Positions 45,987-53,013 of a stretch of DNA of 64,000 nucleotides are shown in pieces. Source of the DNA: Aeromicrobium erythreum (GTDB taxonomy: Bacteria > Actinomycetota > Actinomycetes > Propionibacteriales > Nocardioidaceae); contig NZ_CP011502.1 of the NCBI RefSeq assembly GCF_001509405.1, positions 2,542,001-2,606,000 of the forward strand. Direction: 5' to 3'. The notes beneath the pieces are model-generated. The model did not search any database. It was given only the letters and a program-made list of their open reading frames with translations, and was not told the origin of the DNA. The translations under genes were made by a program, and so were the position numbers. The number at the start of each line of letters is the position of its first letter. Positions within the stretch are counted from its first letter, which is position 1.

Positions 45987-46948
45987 GCGACGACCTTCCC
46001 GTTGCTCAGGACCTGTTCGACCACGTCGGGCGTGGGCATGGCGTCCGCGCACGAGAGCTGGCCCGCCACGTAGGCGCCGGCCGCGTTCGCGAAGCGGAGC
46101 GTCCGCTCCAGGTTCCACCCCGAGAGCAGTCCGTGGACGAGCGACCCGCCGAACGCGTCGCCCGCACCGAGACCGTTGACGACGTCGACCGGCACCGGCG
46201 GCACCACGACGGACTCGTCGCCCCGCACGCCCAGCACACCGGCCGGGCCCTGCTTGACGATCGCGGTCTCCACGCCGGCGGCGCGCAGGGCCTTGGCGGC
46301 GGCCTGCGGCTCGGTCTCGCCGATCGCGACCTCGCACTCCTCGCGGTTGCCGACGGCGACCGAGACGTAGGGCAGCACCTCGGCGATCGCGGCGGTGGCG
46401 TCGGCGGGGTCGGACCAGAACATGGGCCGGTAGTCGAGGTCGATGACCGTCAGCCGGTCCTTGCCCCGCGCCTCGAGCGCGGCGAGGTGGGCCTCGCGGC
46501 TCGGCTCCTCGCTGAGGCCGGTGACCGTGAACCAGAGGATGTCGGCCTCCTGGACGCTGCGGTACAGGTCGGTGGAGGGGGCGAGCTCCTCGGCGCGCAG
46601 CTGCAGGTCCGGCGCGGAGGGCCGGCGGTAGAAGTAGAGCGGGAAGTCGTCCGGCGGGAAGATCTCGCAGAACGTGACCGGCGTGGGCAGGTCGGGGTCG
46701 GTGCCGACGAACGCGGTGTCGACGCCGAAGCCCTCGAGCGCGCGGCGCACGAAGCGGCCGAACGGGTCGTCGCCGGTCTTGGTGACGACGGCGCTGCGGT
46801 GGCCGAGCCGCGAGGCCGCGACCGCGACGTTGGTGGGCGAGCCGCCGAGGAACTTCGCGAACGTCGCGACGTCCTCCAGGCCCACGCCCACCTGCTCGGG
46901 GTAGACGTCGACGCCGCAGCGGCCGAGCGTGATGACCTCGTACGTCAT
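45983..46948 (-). CDS. iolC: 5-dehydro-2-deoxygluconokinase
   Basis: The 321-residue PfkB-family kinase phosphorylates 5-dehydro-2-deoxygluconate. ITLGRCGVDVYPEQ at the start, FLGGSPTNVAVAASRLG, and the catalytic GLGAGDAFGG near the C-terminus define the IolC branch. Overlaps both iolE and the aldolase gene by 4 bp. Confidence 0.95.
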   Translation of the reverse strand: MTYEVITLGRCGVDVYPEQVGVGLEDVATFAKFLGGSPTNVAVAASRLGHRSAVVTKTGDDPFGRFVRRALEGFGVDTAFVGTDPDLPTPVTFCEIFPPDDFPLYFYRRPSAPDLQLRAEELAPSTDLYRSVQEADILWFTVTGLSEEPSREAHLAALEARGKDRLTVIDLDYRPMFWSDPADATAAIAEVLPYVSVAVGNREECEVAIGETEPQAAAKALRAAGVETAIVKQGPAGVLGVRGDESVVVPPVPVDVVNGLGAGDAFGGSLVHGLLSGWNLERTLRFANAAGAYVAGQLSCADAMPTPDVVEQVLSNGKVVA

Positions 46949-47838
46949 GCGACGGTCTCCGCGGCGAGCGCGCCCTCGACGTACGCGAGGCAGGCCGCGA
47001 CGTCGACCTTCGGGCCCTCGCCCTCCGGCTCGCCCGTGAGCTTGAGGTCCTGCTCGAGGACGTACCAACCCGTGTAGCCGTGGCCCTCGAGCGCGGAGAT
47101 CATCGCGGCCACGTCGACGCTGCCGCGCCCGAGCACCGTCCACAGACCCTGCGAGACGGCGTCGGAGAAGGCGAGGTCGCCGGACTGGACGCGTGCGGCG
47201 AGGTCGGCGTCGACGTCCTTGAGGTGCACGTGGACGACACGCTCCAGGTTGGCGAGGGTGATCGCGACCGGATCCGCGCCGGCGGCGACCAGGTGGCCGG
47301 TGTCGACGCAGAGGCCGACGTGCGAGCCGTCGAGGACCCGCTGGGTCTCCTCGGCGTTCTCGACGAGCGTGCCGACGTGCGGGTGGACTGCCGCGACGAC
47401 GCCGCGCTCGGTGGCGCGGTCGGCGATGCGGTCGAGGTGGCCGAGCAGCGTCTTCCACTCGACGTCGCTGAGCTCGGGACGCTCGTCGTAGCCGTCCTGG
47501 CCGGTGGCGACCGCGATGACGACGACGCCGGCGCCGGCGGCGAGGCAGTCGTCGATGAACGCGTCGACCTCGGGCATCGGGTCGTGGTCGGTGTGCAGCA
47601 CGAGCGGCAGGAAGCCGCCGACCGCGGAGAGGCCGTAGGACTCGAGCAGCTCCGCCTTCGCCTGCGGCGCGTCGGGCAGGAAGCCCTCCGGGCCGAACTC
47701 GGTGGCGGCGATGCCCAGCTCGCGCATCTCGGGGAGGACGCGGTCGGCGGGCAGCTGGTAACCCCAGCCCGGCACCTCGCACACGCCCCAGGAGATGGGG
47801 GCACCGGCGATGCGGGAACGGGAGGCGATCTGCGACAT
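46945..47838 (-). CDS. iolE: Inosose dehydratase-like TIM-barrel protein
   Basis: The 297-residue protein should dehydrate scyllo-inosose to the trihydroxycyclohexane-dione used by IolD. It begins IAGAPISWGVCEVPGWG, typical of actinobacterial IolE, and shows metal-ligand stretches VHPHVGTL, CVDTGHL, HVHLKDVD and WYVLEQDL. It is the first gene of the leftward operon, facing the GntR gene. Alternative: a related sugar-phosphate isomerase/epimerase. Confidence 0.88.
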   Translation of the reverse strand: MSQIASRSRIAGAPISWGVCEVPGWGYQLPADRVLPEMRELGIAATEFGPEGFLPDAPQAKAELLESYGLSAVGGFLPLVLHTDHDPMPEVDAFIDDCLAAGAGVVVIAVATGQDGYDERPELSDVEWKTLLGHLDRIADRATERGVVAAVHPHVGTLVENAEETQRVLDGSHVGLCVDTGHLVAAGADPVAITLANLERVVHVHLKDVDADLAARVQSGDLAFSDAVSQGLWTVLGRGSVDVAAMISALEGHGYTGWYVLEQDLKLTGEPEGEGPKVDVAACLAYVEGALAAETVA

Positions 47839-47872
47839 GGGGGTCCTCGAGTGGGAAGAGCGGCGGTTTCGA

Positions 47873-47944
47873 ATGTCAGGACATGACGTCCGAGGAAGAC
47901 TCTGGACCGTGTCCTGGGTCACTGTCAAGCATTTGTCAGGACAT
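47873..47944. promoter_or_regulatory. IolR-type GntR operators flanking the iol promoter
   Basis: ATGTCAGGACAT (47873-47884) and TTGTCAGGACAT (47933-47944) are matching inverted repeats, and a third half-site TGTCCTG lies at 47910-47916. Between them, on the minus strand, a perfect -35 TTGACA (complement of 47923-47928) is followed 18 bp on by CAGAGT. The sites thus straddle the promoter of the iolE operon and also lie beside the GntR promoter, fitting autoregulation and repression of the operon. Confidence 0.8.
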
Positions 47945-47945
47945 C

Positions 47946-47973
47946 TTGACGTTGGACGCTCGACTGCTAGGTT
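47946..47973 (+). promoter_or_regulatory. Promoter of the GntR gene, leaderless
   Basis: TTGACG (47946-47951) and TAGGTT (47968-47973) are 16 bp apart, and the -10 ends 6 nt before ATG 47980. The transcript should start at the ATG itself. One operator ends 2 bp before the -35. Confidence 0.65.
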
Positions 47974-47979
47974 GCGTGC

Positions 47980-48720
47980 ATGTCGAGCCCTCGGATCACC
48001 CTGGACCGCTCGAGCCCCGTGCCCCTGTACTTCCAGGTGGCCGAGCAGCTCGAGCGTGCCATCGTGTCGGGCGAGATCGGCGCCGGCGAGCGGCTCGAGA
48101 ACGAGATCACGATGGCCCAGGACCTCGGCCTGTCGCGGCCGACCATGCGCCAGGCCATCCAGGTCCTCGTCGACAAGGGCATGCTCGTGCGTCGCCGCGG
48201 CGTCGGCACCCAGGTCGTGCACGGCCAGGTGCGGCGCCAGGTCGAGCTGACCAGCCTGTTCGACGACCTCGCCGCCGCCGGCCAGCACCCCCGCACGACC
48301 GTCCTCGAGCAGCTGCTCGTCCCCGCGGACGAGCAGGTGGCCGAGCAGCTGCAGGTCGACCTCGGCGAGCCCGTCTGGTCGCTGCGGCGGCTGCGCTTCA
48401 TCGCCGGCGGCGAGCCGCTCGCCGTCATGCACAACTACCTGCCCTCCTCCATCGTCGACCTCGGCGACGTCGACCTCGAGGCGCAGGGCCTGTACTCCTA
48501 CCTGCGCGACGCCGGCTTCGTCATCCGCGTCGCCCGCCAGAGCATCGGCGCCCGCGGCGTCCGCCCCGTCGAGGCGCGCCTGCTCCGCGAGGAGGTCGAC
48601 GCGCCCCTGCTCACCATGCAGCGCACCGCCTACGACAACCTCGGCCGGGCCGTCGAGTTCGGCCGCCACGCCTACCGCCCGGGCCTCTACAGCTTCGACG
48701 TCACCCTCGTCGACCGCTGA
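47980..48720 (+). CDS. iolR: GntR-family (HutC/UTRA) regulator, probably IolR
   Basis: The 246-residue protein has a GntR winged helix (YFQVAEQLERAIVSGEIGAGERL, then LSRPTMRQAIQVLVDKGMLVRRRGVGTQV) and a C-terminal UTRA sensor domain (about 90-245). Corynebacterium IolR is also a GntR-type repressor of inositol genes, and this gene is divergent from the iol operon with matching operators between, so repression relieved by an inositol metabolite is likely. The gene name is by analogy. Confidence 0.85.
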   Translation: MSSPRITLDRSSPVPLYFQVAEQLERAIVSGEIGAGERLENEITMAQDLGLSRPTMRQAIQVLVDKGMLVRRRGVGTQVVHGQVRRQVELTSLFDDLAAAGQHPRTTVLEQLLVPADEQVAEQLQVDLGEPVWSLRRLRFIAGGEPLAVMHNYLPSSIVDLGDVDLEAQGLYSYLRDAGFVIRVARQSIGARGVRPVEARLLREEVDAPLLTMQRTAYDNLGRAVEFGRHAYRPGLYSFDVTLVDR

Positions 48721-48757
48721 CGCCGCGCAGCTGGGCAGGGCCGGGCAGGCCTGTGGT

Positions 48758-48890
48758 TGCTGTGCGCTGCCTGCGGGGGTCTGGCCTGCTGGTGCGCTGC
48801 CTGCGGGGATCTCGTCGTGCTGGTGCGCTGCCTCGGCCCACGCTGGTGTCGGCCGCCGCAAGAGCCTCGACCGGGCGACTGGCGCGATGC
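48758..48890. repeat. ~30-bp repeats shared with the 516-985 element
   Basis: GTGCGCTGCCT recurs at about 48762, 48792 and 48823, spaced 30-31 bp. It is followed by GCCTCGACCGGGCGACTGGC at about 48865, matching GCCTCGACCGGGCGGCTGGC in the 516-985 element with one difference. This is the first half of the gene-free gap 48721-49085, which holds no credible gene. Confidence 0.75.
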
Positions 48891-48932
48891 TCGGGGGGTC
48901 CCCCGGGCCGCGGCCGGGTCCGGCGTGGGGGC

Positions 48933-49072
48933 GGTAGGTGACGCGCGCCTCCTGCGCGTGCAGAGGTAGGTGACGCGCGGGATGAGAGGCTCTTTCCGCG
49001 CGTCACCTACCTTCGCGCCCAGGGATACGCGCGTCACCTACCTCCGCGCCCAGGAGGCGCGCGTCACCTACC
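48933..49072. repeat. Five 15-bp words at 30-32-bp spacing, two direct then three inverted
   Basis: GGTAGGTGACGCGCG occurs at 48933-48947 and 48965-48979, and its exact reverse complement CGCGCGTCACCTACC at 48997-49011, 49028-49042 and 49058-49072. All five are identical over 15 bp while the spacers differ. The pairs can fold into several alternative stems. It lies between the ends of the GntR gene and a convergent SRPBCC gene. Confidence 0.9.
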
Positions 49073-49085
49073 GCCCACCCAGCCC

Positions 49086-49577
49086 TCAGCGCCCCTCCGC
49101 CTCCGCCTTCAGGGCGGCGAGGGTGCGACGCATGCCGTCGAGGAGCTCGACGTCGTGGTTCTCGGCGCCGCCCATGAGCCACTTGCCGACGAGGCGGGTG
49201 GAGAGGCCGGCGGACGGGAGGGCGCTGCGACGTTCGACGACGTGCGTGCCGCCGTCCTCGGGGGTCAGCTCGTAGGACCACTCGACGTCGACCGGCCAGA
49301 TCCGGAAGGCGAGGGCGGCGGATCCGTCGTGGGTGGGCGGCTTCCAGCGCGTGATGCGGGTGGTCGTCGGCCAGAGCACCGCGCCCTTGCGGTTGAGGTT
49401 GACACCGCGAGACCCGACGCGGGGAGCGTCGGCGATGACCATGCGCACGGTCTCGGGGCTGCGCTCGCTCATCGAGCGCAGGTCCGACAGCAGGCTCCAC
49501 ACGACGTCGACGGACGCGTCGATCGAGGTCTCCGCCTCGAGGGCGGGCAGGCCCCCGGCGGGGAACTCAGGCGGCAC
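49086..49577 (-). CDS. SRPBCC-family protein (polyketide-cyclase/START-like), copy 2
   Basis: The 163-residue protein has the START-like fold pattern, beginning with AETSIDASVDVVWSLLSDLRSMSERSPE and closing with a long amphipathic helix (LLDGMRRTLAALKAEAEG). Such proteins hold a hydrophobic ligand or act as cyclases. The ligand is unknown. Its start lies 11 bp inside the end of the upstream paralogue, with which it shares the same layout. Confidence 0.85.
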   Translation of the reverse strand: MPPEFPAGGLPALEAETSIDASVDVVWSLLSDLRSMSERSPETVRMVIADAPRVGSRGVNLNRKGAVLWPTTTRITRWKPPTHDGSAALAFRIWPVDVEWSYELTPEDGGTHVVERRSALPSAGLSTRLVGKWLMGGAENHDVELLDGMRRTLAALKAEAEGR

Positions 49578-50058
49578 GGACCCCGGCCTCGGCCTCGGCC
49601 TTGATCCGCTGCAGGGTCTGGTGGATGCCCTGCTCGAGCTCGTCCTCGAACGTCTCGGTCCCGCCGAGCACGTGCTTCGTCAGCAGGTTCGACAGGCTCG
49701 AGACACCGTTCGGTGCGGTGCGCGACTCGGTGAGCCGGGTCCGGTCGCCGCCGAGCGCCTCGAGACGGTAGGTCCACACGGTGCCGTTCTCGGCGATCTT
49801 GAGCGCCAGCTCGTGCTCGGGCTCGAACACCTTGACGGAGGAGCGGGTGGGCCAGACCTTCCAGCCCTGCCGGTTGATGTTGATCGTGCGCGCGCCCTGC
49901 CGGACCACGCCGCCGCGGATGATCATGCGGCGGCACTGGGGGCTCCACTCCCCCATCCGCTTGAGGTCGGACACGATGCTCCAGACGACGGACGGCGGGG
50001 CGTCGATCTCGACGGAGCTCTCGATCAGGCTGCGGTTCGGCACGGTGGTGACTCCCAA
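49567..50058 (-). CDS. SRPBCC-family protein, copy 1
   Basis: The 163-residue paralogue has EIDAPPSVVWSIVSDLKRMGEWSPQCRRM, the beta-strand KVFEPEHELALKIAENGTVWTYRLEALGGDRTRLTESR, and the closing helix FEDELEQGIHQTLQRIKAEAE. Same length as its neighbour and clearly a tandem duplicate. It follows the alpha/beta hydrolase gene by 31 bp, so all three may be one operon. Confidence 0.87.
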   Translation of the reverse strand: MGVTTVPNRSLIESSVEIDAPPSVVWSIVSDLKRMGEWSPQCRRMIIRGGVVRQGARTININRQGWKVWPTRSSVKVFEPEHELALKIAENGTVWTYRLEALGGDRTRLTESRTAPNGVSSLSNLLTKHVLGGTETFEDELEQGIHQTLQRIKAEAEAGVRAA

Positions 50059-50089
50059 GGTGTCGGGGACGGGGCGGGGTGGGACGGGT

Positions 50090-51346
50090 TCAGTCCTGGC
50101 CGGACGCGCTCAGCGCCCGGACGGGACGGTGCGCCGCACGCACCCACTCGACGAGCCAGTCGGCGACCGTCGGATGGTTGAGCAGGGCGAAGTGGTGGGC
50201 GCTCGGCACGTACTCGAAGCGGGCGCCCTCGACCACCGGGCCGGTGCGACCGACACCGGTGGCGGAGGAGAAGTGCACGAGCAGGTCGCCGAGGACGGTG
50301 CTGAGCGGGTGGCGCTGCGACGCCCCGAGCGTGCCGGCGACGAAGTGGTACTCGGCGTGCGGGAGCGGGGCGGCGGCGATCCGGTCGAGGCCCCACGCAC
50401 GGGTGAGGTCCTGGCCCTCCCACTCGTCGGCGGAGATGTAGCCGTGCCGCAGGTCGACGATGCCGGCGGACCGGGTGTCGAGGATGGTGCTGAAGGGCCG
50501 CGACTCGGGGAGGAAGCGCAGCACGGAGGAGCCGAGGTGGGCGACCTTCTCCAGGTTCGCGCCGGCGTGCGGCGTCCCCAGGCACACGACGTCGCGCACG
50601 AGGTGCTGCCACGTCTTCCCACCGGCGGTCGCGTGGTTGGTGGCCGCGCGCACCACGAGACCGCCCATCGAGTGACCGACGAGCGTGATGCGGGAGACGG
50701 GGGTGGGCCACACGTCGACGAGCTGGGTGAGGAGCGCGTCGAGGTGCTTGCCGTTCTCGGAGATGTGCAGCCCGGTGTTGTAGCGGATCATCACGGGCGT
50801 CGCGTCGGTCTCGCTCGAGATCCGCGTCGCGTACGAGGTGCCCGACACCTTGGAGCCGAGCGTCCACGACTCGTCGTCCTCGCAGAGGCCGTGCAGGAAC
50901 ACGACCAGGTGGCTGCCGGCGTCGCGGAAGGCCTCGGCCACCTGCCAGCCGGTGGGCGGGAGGTCCTCGCCGTCGACGCGCACCGACATGACGATCGCCT
51001 GCGGGTCGTCCAGCATGCGCAGCTCGTCGCCGATCAGGCCGTTGACGGCGGCCACGACGCTGCGGCCGAGGCGCGTGGACTCCACCGGCGCACCGATCCC
51101 TCGTGCCGAGAGGGCACGGACCGAGCCGCTCCCGACCCGCAGCACGCCGGAGACCGCGCCGTAGACGGAGGTGACGACGGCGTCGTGCAGCGACTCGGGC
51201 ACCCGGCCGCCGACCACACGGGTGGCGCGGAAGGCCCGCGCCGCCACGGCCTCGTGCACCTCGCGCACCGTGCCGACGACCAGCCGGTCGAGGTGGTCCA
51301 GCGCGAGCGCGGCCACGTCGGTGGTGCGTGCGGGTGAGCCGGGCAT
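50090..51346 (-). CDS. Alpha/beta hydrolase (lipase/PGAP1-like)
   Basis: The 418-residue protein has an N-terminal ~130-residue extension, then an alpha/beta hydrolase with oxyanion strand VVFLHGLCEDDESW, nucleophile elbow VGHSMGG (S226) and CLGTPHAGANLEK, a set found in lipases and PGAP1-type esterases. The catalytic His is probably in SAHHFALL near the C-terminus. No signal peptide is seen. ATG 51346 is chosen as the upstream frame is low-complexity. Substrate probably a lipid or ester, not defined. Confidence 0.87.
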   Translation of the reverse strand: MPGSPARTTDVAALALDHLDRLVVGTVREVHEAVAARAFRATRVVGGRVPESLHDAVVTSVYGAVSGVLRVGSGSVRALSARGIGAPVESTRLGRSVVAAVNGLIGDELRMLDDPQAIVMSVRVDGEDLPPTGWQVAEAFRDAGSHLVVFLHGLCEDDESWTLGSKVSGTSYATRISSETDATPVMIRYNTGLHISENGKHLDALLTQLVDVWPTPVSRITLVGHSMGGLVVRAATNHATAGGKTWQHLVRDVVCLGTPHAGANLEKVAHLGSSVLRFLPESRPFSTILDTRSAGIVDLRHGYISADEWEGQDLTRAWGLDRIAAAPLPHAEYHFVAGTLGASQRHPLSTVLGDLLVHFSSATGVGRTGPVVEGARFEYVPSAHHFALLNHPTVADWLVEWVRAAHRPVRALSASGQD

Positions 51347-51437
51347 GGCTACATACTGCCGGTATCTGAGCGCGATGTGAACCGCACGTGGCGAGGTTCT
51401 CAGCGTTCGCACACCCACACGGCGCCAGCCGCACGCA

Positions 51438-51473
51438 CGACGGCCCGACACCCGTGCGGGTGTCGGGCCGTCG
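51438..51473 (-). terminator. Terminator after trigger factor
   Basis: CGACGGCCCGACACCCG (51438-51454) and CGGGTGTCGGGCCGTCG (51457-51473) are exact reverse complements over 17 bp with a tiny loop, 13 bp beyond the tig stop. Confidence 0.9.
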
Positions 51474-51486
51474 GTGACGGGTCGGG

Positions 51487-52860
51487 TCAGGCCTGGGTGG
51501 CCTCAGCCTCGTCGGACTCCTCGTCGTCGGCGAGGGAGCCGTCGGCGCGCAGCTTGCCCAGCTCGAGCACCGTGCCGGACGCGTCCTTGACGACGGCCTG
51601 CTGCATCAGCTCGGCGAGCGCCTTGCCGCGCAGCACCTCGCTCACCATCTCGGGCACGTGGTTGTGCTCCATGATGTGCTGGATGTAGGAGTTCGGGTCC
51701 TGGCCCGACTCCTGCGCCCGGCGGAAGATGTGCTGGCTCAGCTCGTCGTCCTGGATGCCGATCTCGGAGTCGGCGACCACCTGGTCGAGCACGAACTGGG
51801 CGACGATCGAGTCGCGCACCCGGCGCTCGAGCTCGGCCTCGAACTCCTCCTCGGTCTGGCCCTCGTCCTCGAGGTAGGTCTCGAACGGGATGCCGGCGTA
51901 GGAGAGCTGCTGCTGGATCTGCTCACGGCGACCCTGCAGCTCCTCGGCGACGACGGCGTCGGGCAGCGGCGCCTCGACCTGGCCGACGATCTCGTCGAGG
52001 ACGAGGTCGCGGGCCTCGGCGGCCTGCTCCATGCGCTTGCCGCGGACGAGCCGCTCGCGCACGTCGGCCTTGAGCTCCTCGACGGTGTCGAACTCCGAGG
52101 CGGTCTGGACGAACTCCTCGTCGAGCTCGGCGACCTGGCGCTCCTTGACCTCGTTCAGGGTCACGGTGACGTCGACGGGCGTGCCCTTGAGCTCGCCGCC
52201 GACCAGCTCGGTCGCGAACGTGGTCGTCGCGCCCTTCTCGAGGCCGATGAGCGCCTCGTCGAGACCGTCGAGCAGGGTGCCGGAGCCGATCGTGTAGGGC
52301 AGGCCCTTGGCGTCGGCGCCCTCGATGTCGGAGCCGTCCTTGTCGCGCGCGACGAGGTCGATGGTGACGGCGTCGCCGTCGGCGGCGGCGCGGTCGACGT
52401 CGGTGGTGACGGCGAAGCGGTCACGCAGGGCGTCGATCTGCTCGTCGACGTCGGCGTCGGTGACCTCGGCGTCGGCGACCTGCACCTCGATGCTCGCCAG
52501 GTCGGGCAGCTCGAGGGTGGGGCGCACGTCGAGCTCGGCGGTGATCTCGATGTCCTCGCCGTCGACGAACTTGGTGAGGTCGATCTCGGGCTGGCTCAGC
52601 GGCTGGATCTCCGCCTGCTGCAGGGCCTCGTTGTACCAGCCGGGCAGGGCGCCGTTGATGGCCTCGTCCAGCACGGCGCTGCGGCCGATGCGCTGGTCGA
52701 CGATGGCGGCCGGCACCTTCCCCTTGCGGAAGCCGGGGATGGTGATCTGCGAACCGATCGTCTTGTACGCCTTGTCGAGGCTCGGCTTGAACTCCTCGAA
52801 CGGCACCTCGATGGTGAGCTTGACCCGCGTGGGGCTCAGGGTCTCGGTGGTGCTCTTCAC
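51487..52860 (-). CDS. tig: Trigger factor chaperone
   Basis: The 457-residue ribosome-bound chaperone and peptidyl-prolyl isomerase has the ribosome-docking loop GFRKGKVPAAIV (about 44-55), a central FKBP domain (about 160-245) and the helical C-terminal arms. An acidic tail (DDEESDEAEA) ends the protein. GTG 52860 is preceded by GGAG about ten bases upstream. The gene is monocistronic with a strong terminator. It is unlinked here to clpP/clpX, its frequent neighbours. Confidence 0.96.
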   Translation of the reverse strand: MKSTTETLSPTRVKLTIEVPFEEFKPSLDKAYKTIGSQITIPGFRKGKVPAAIVDQRIGRSAVLDEAINGALPGWYNEALQQAEIQPLSQPEIDLTKFVDGEDIEITAELDVRPTLELPDLASIEVQVADAEVTDADVDEQIDALRDRFAVTTDVDRAAADGDAVTIDLVARDKDGSDIEGADAKGLPYTIGSGTLLDGLDEALIGLEKGATTTFATELVGGELKGTPVDVTVTLNEVKERQVAELDEEFVQTASEFDTVEELKADVRERLVRGKRMEQAAEARDLVLDEIVGQVEAPLPDAVVAEELQGRREQIQQQLSYAGIPFETYLEDEGQTEEEFEAELERRVRDSIVAQFVLDQVVADSEIGIQDDELSQHIFRRAQESGQDPNSYIQHIMEHNHVPEMVSEVLRGKALAELMQQAVVKDASGTVLELGKLRADGSLADDEESDEAEATQA

Positions 52861-53013
52861 GTCGTGCTGCTCCTGCGGTGGTGGTGGTCGGGGTGCGTGC
52901 CGCAACCGCTCGGGACGTGGCGCGGACGCGGGAGGTCGCGCGGGCTCAGCAGCCCGCGGCAGGACCTCCGTGCAGTCTCTCACGCTGCCCCTGGTGCAGG
53001 CGAACCAGCACGG

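Noticed and set aside
48758-49072. CRISPR array
   Set aside because: The repeats are 11-18 bp words that change orientation, with spacers of about 15 bp, and no cas genes are present. Two different word families adjoin each other.
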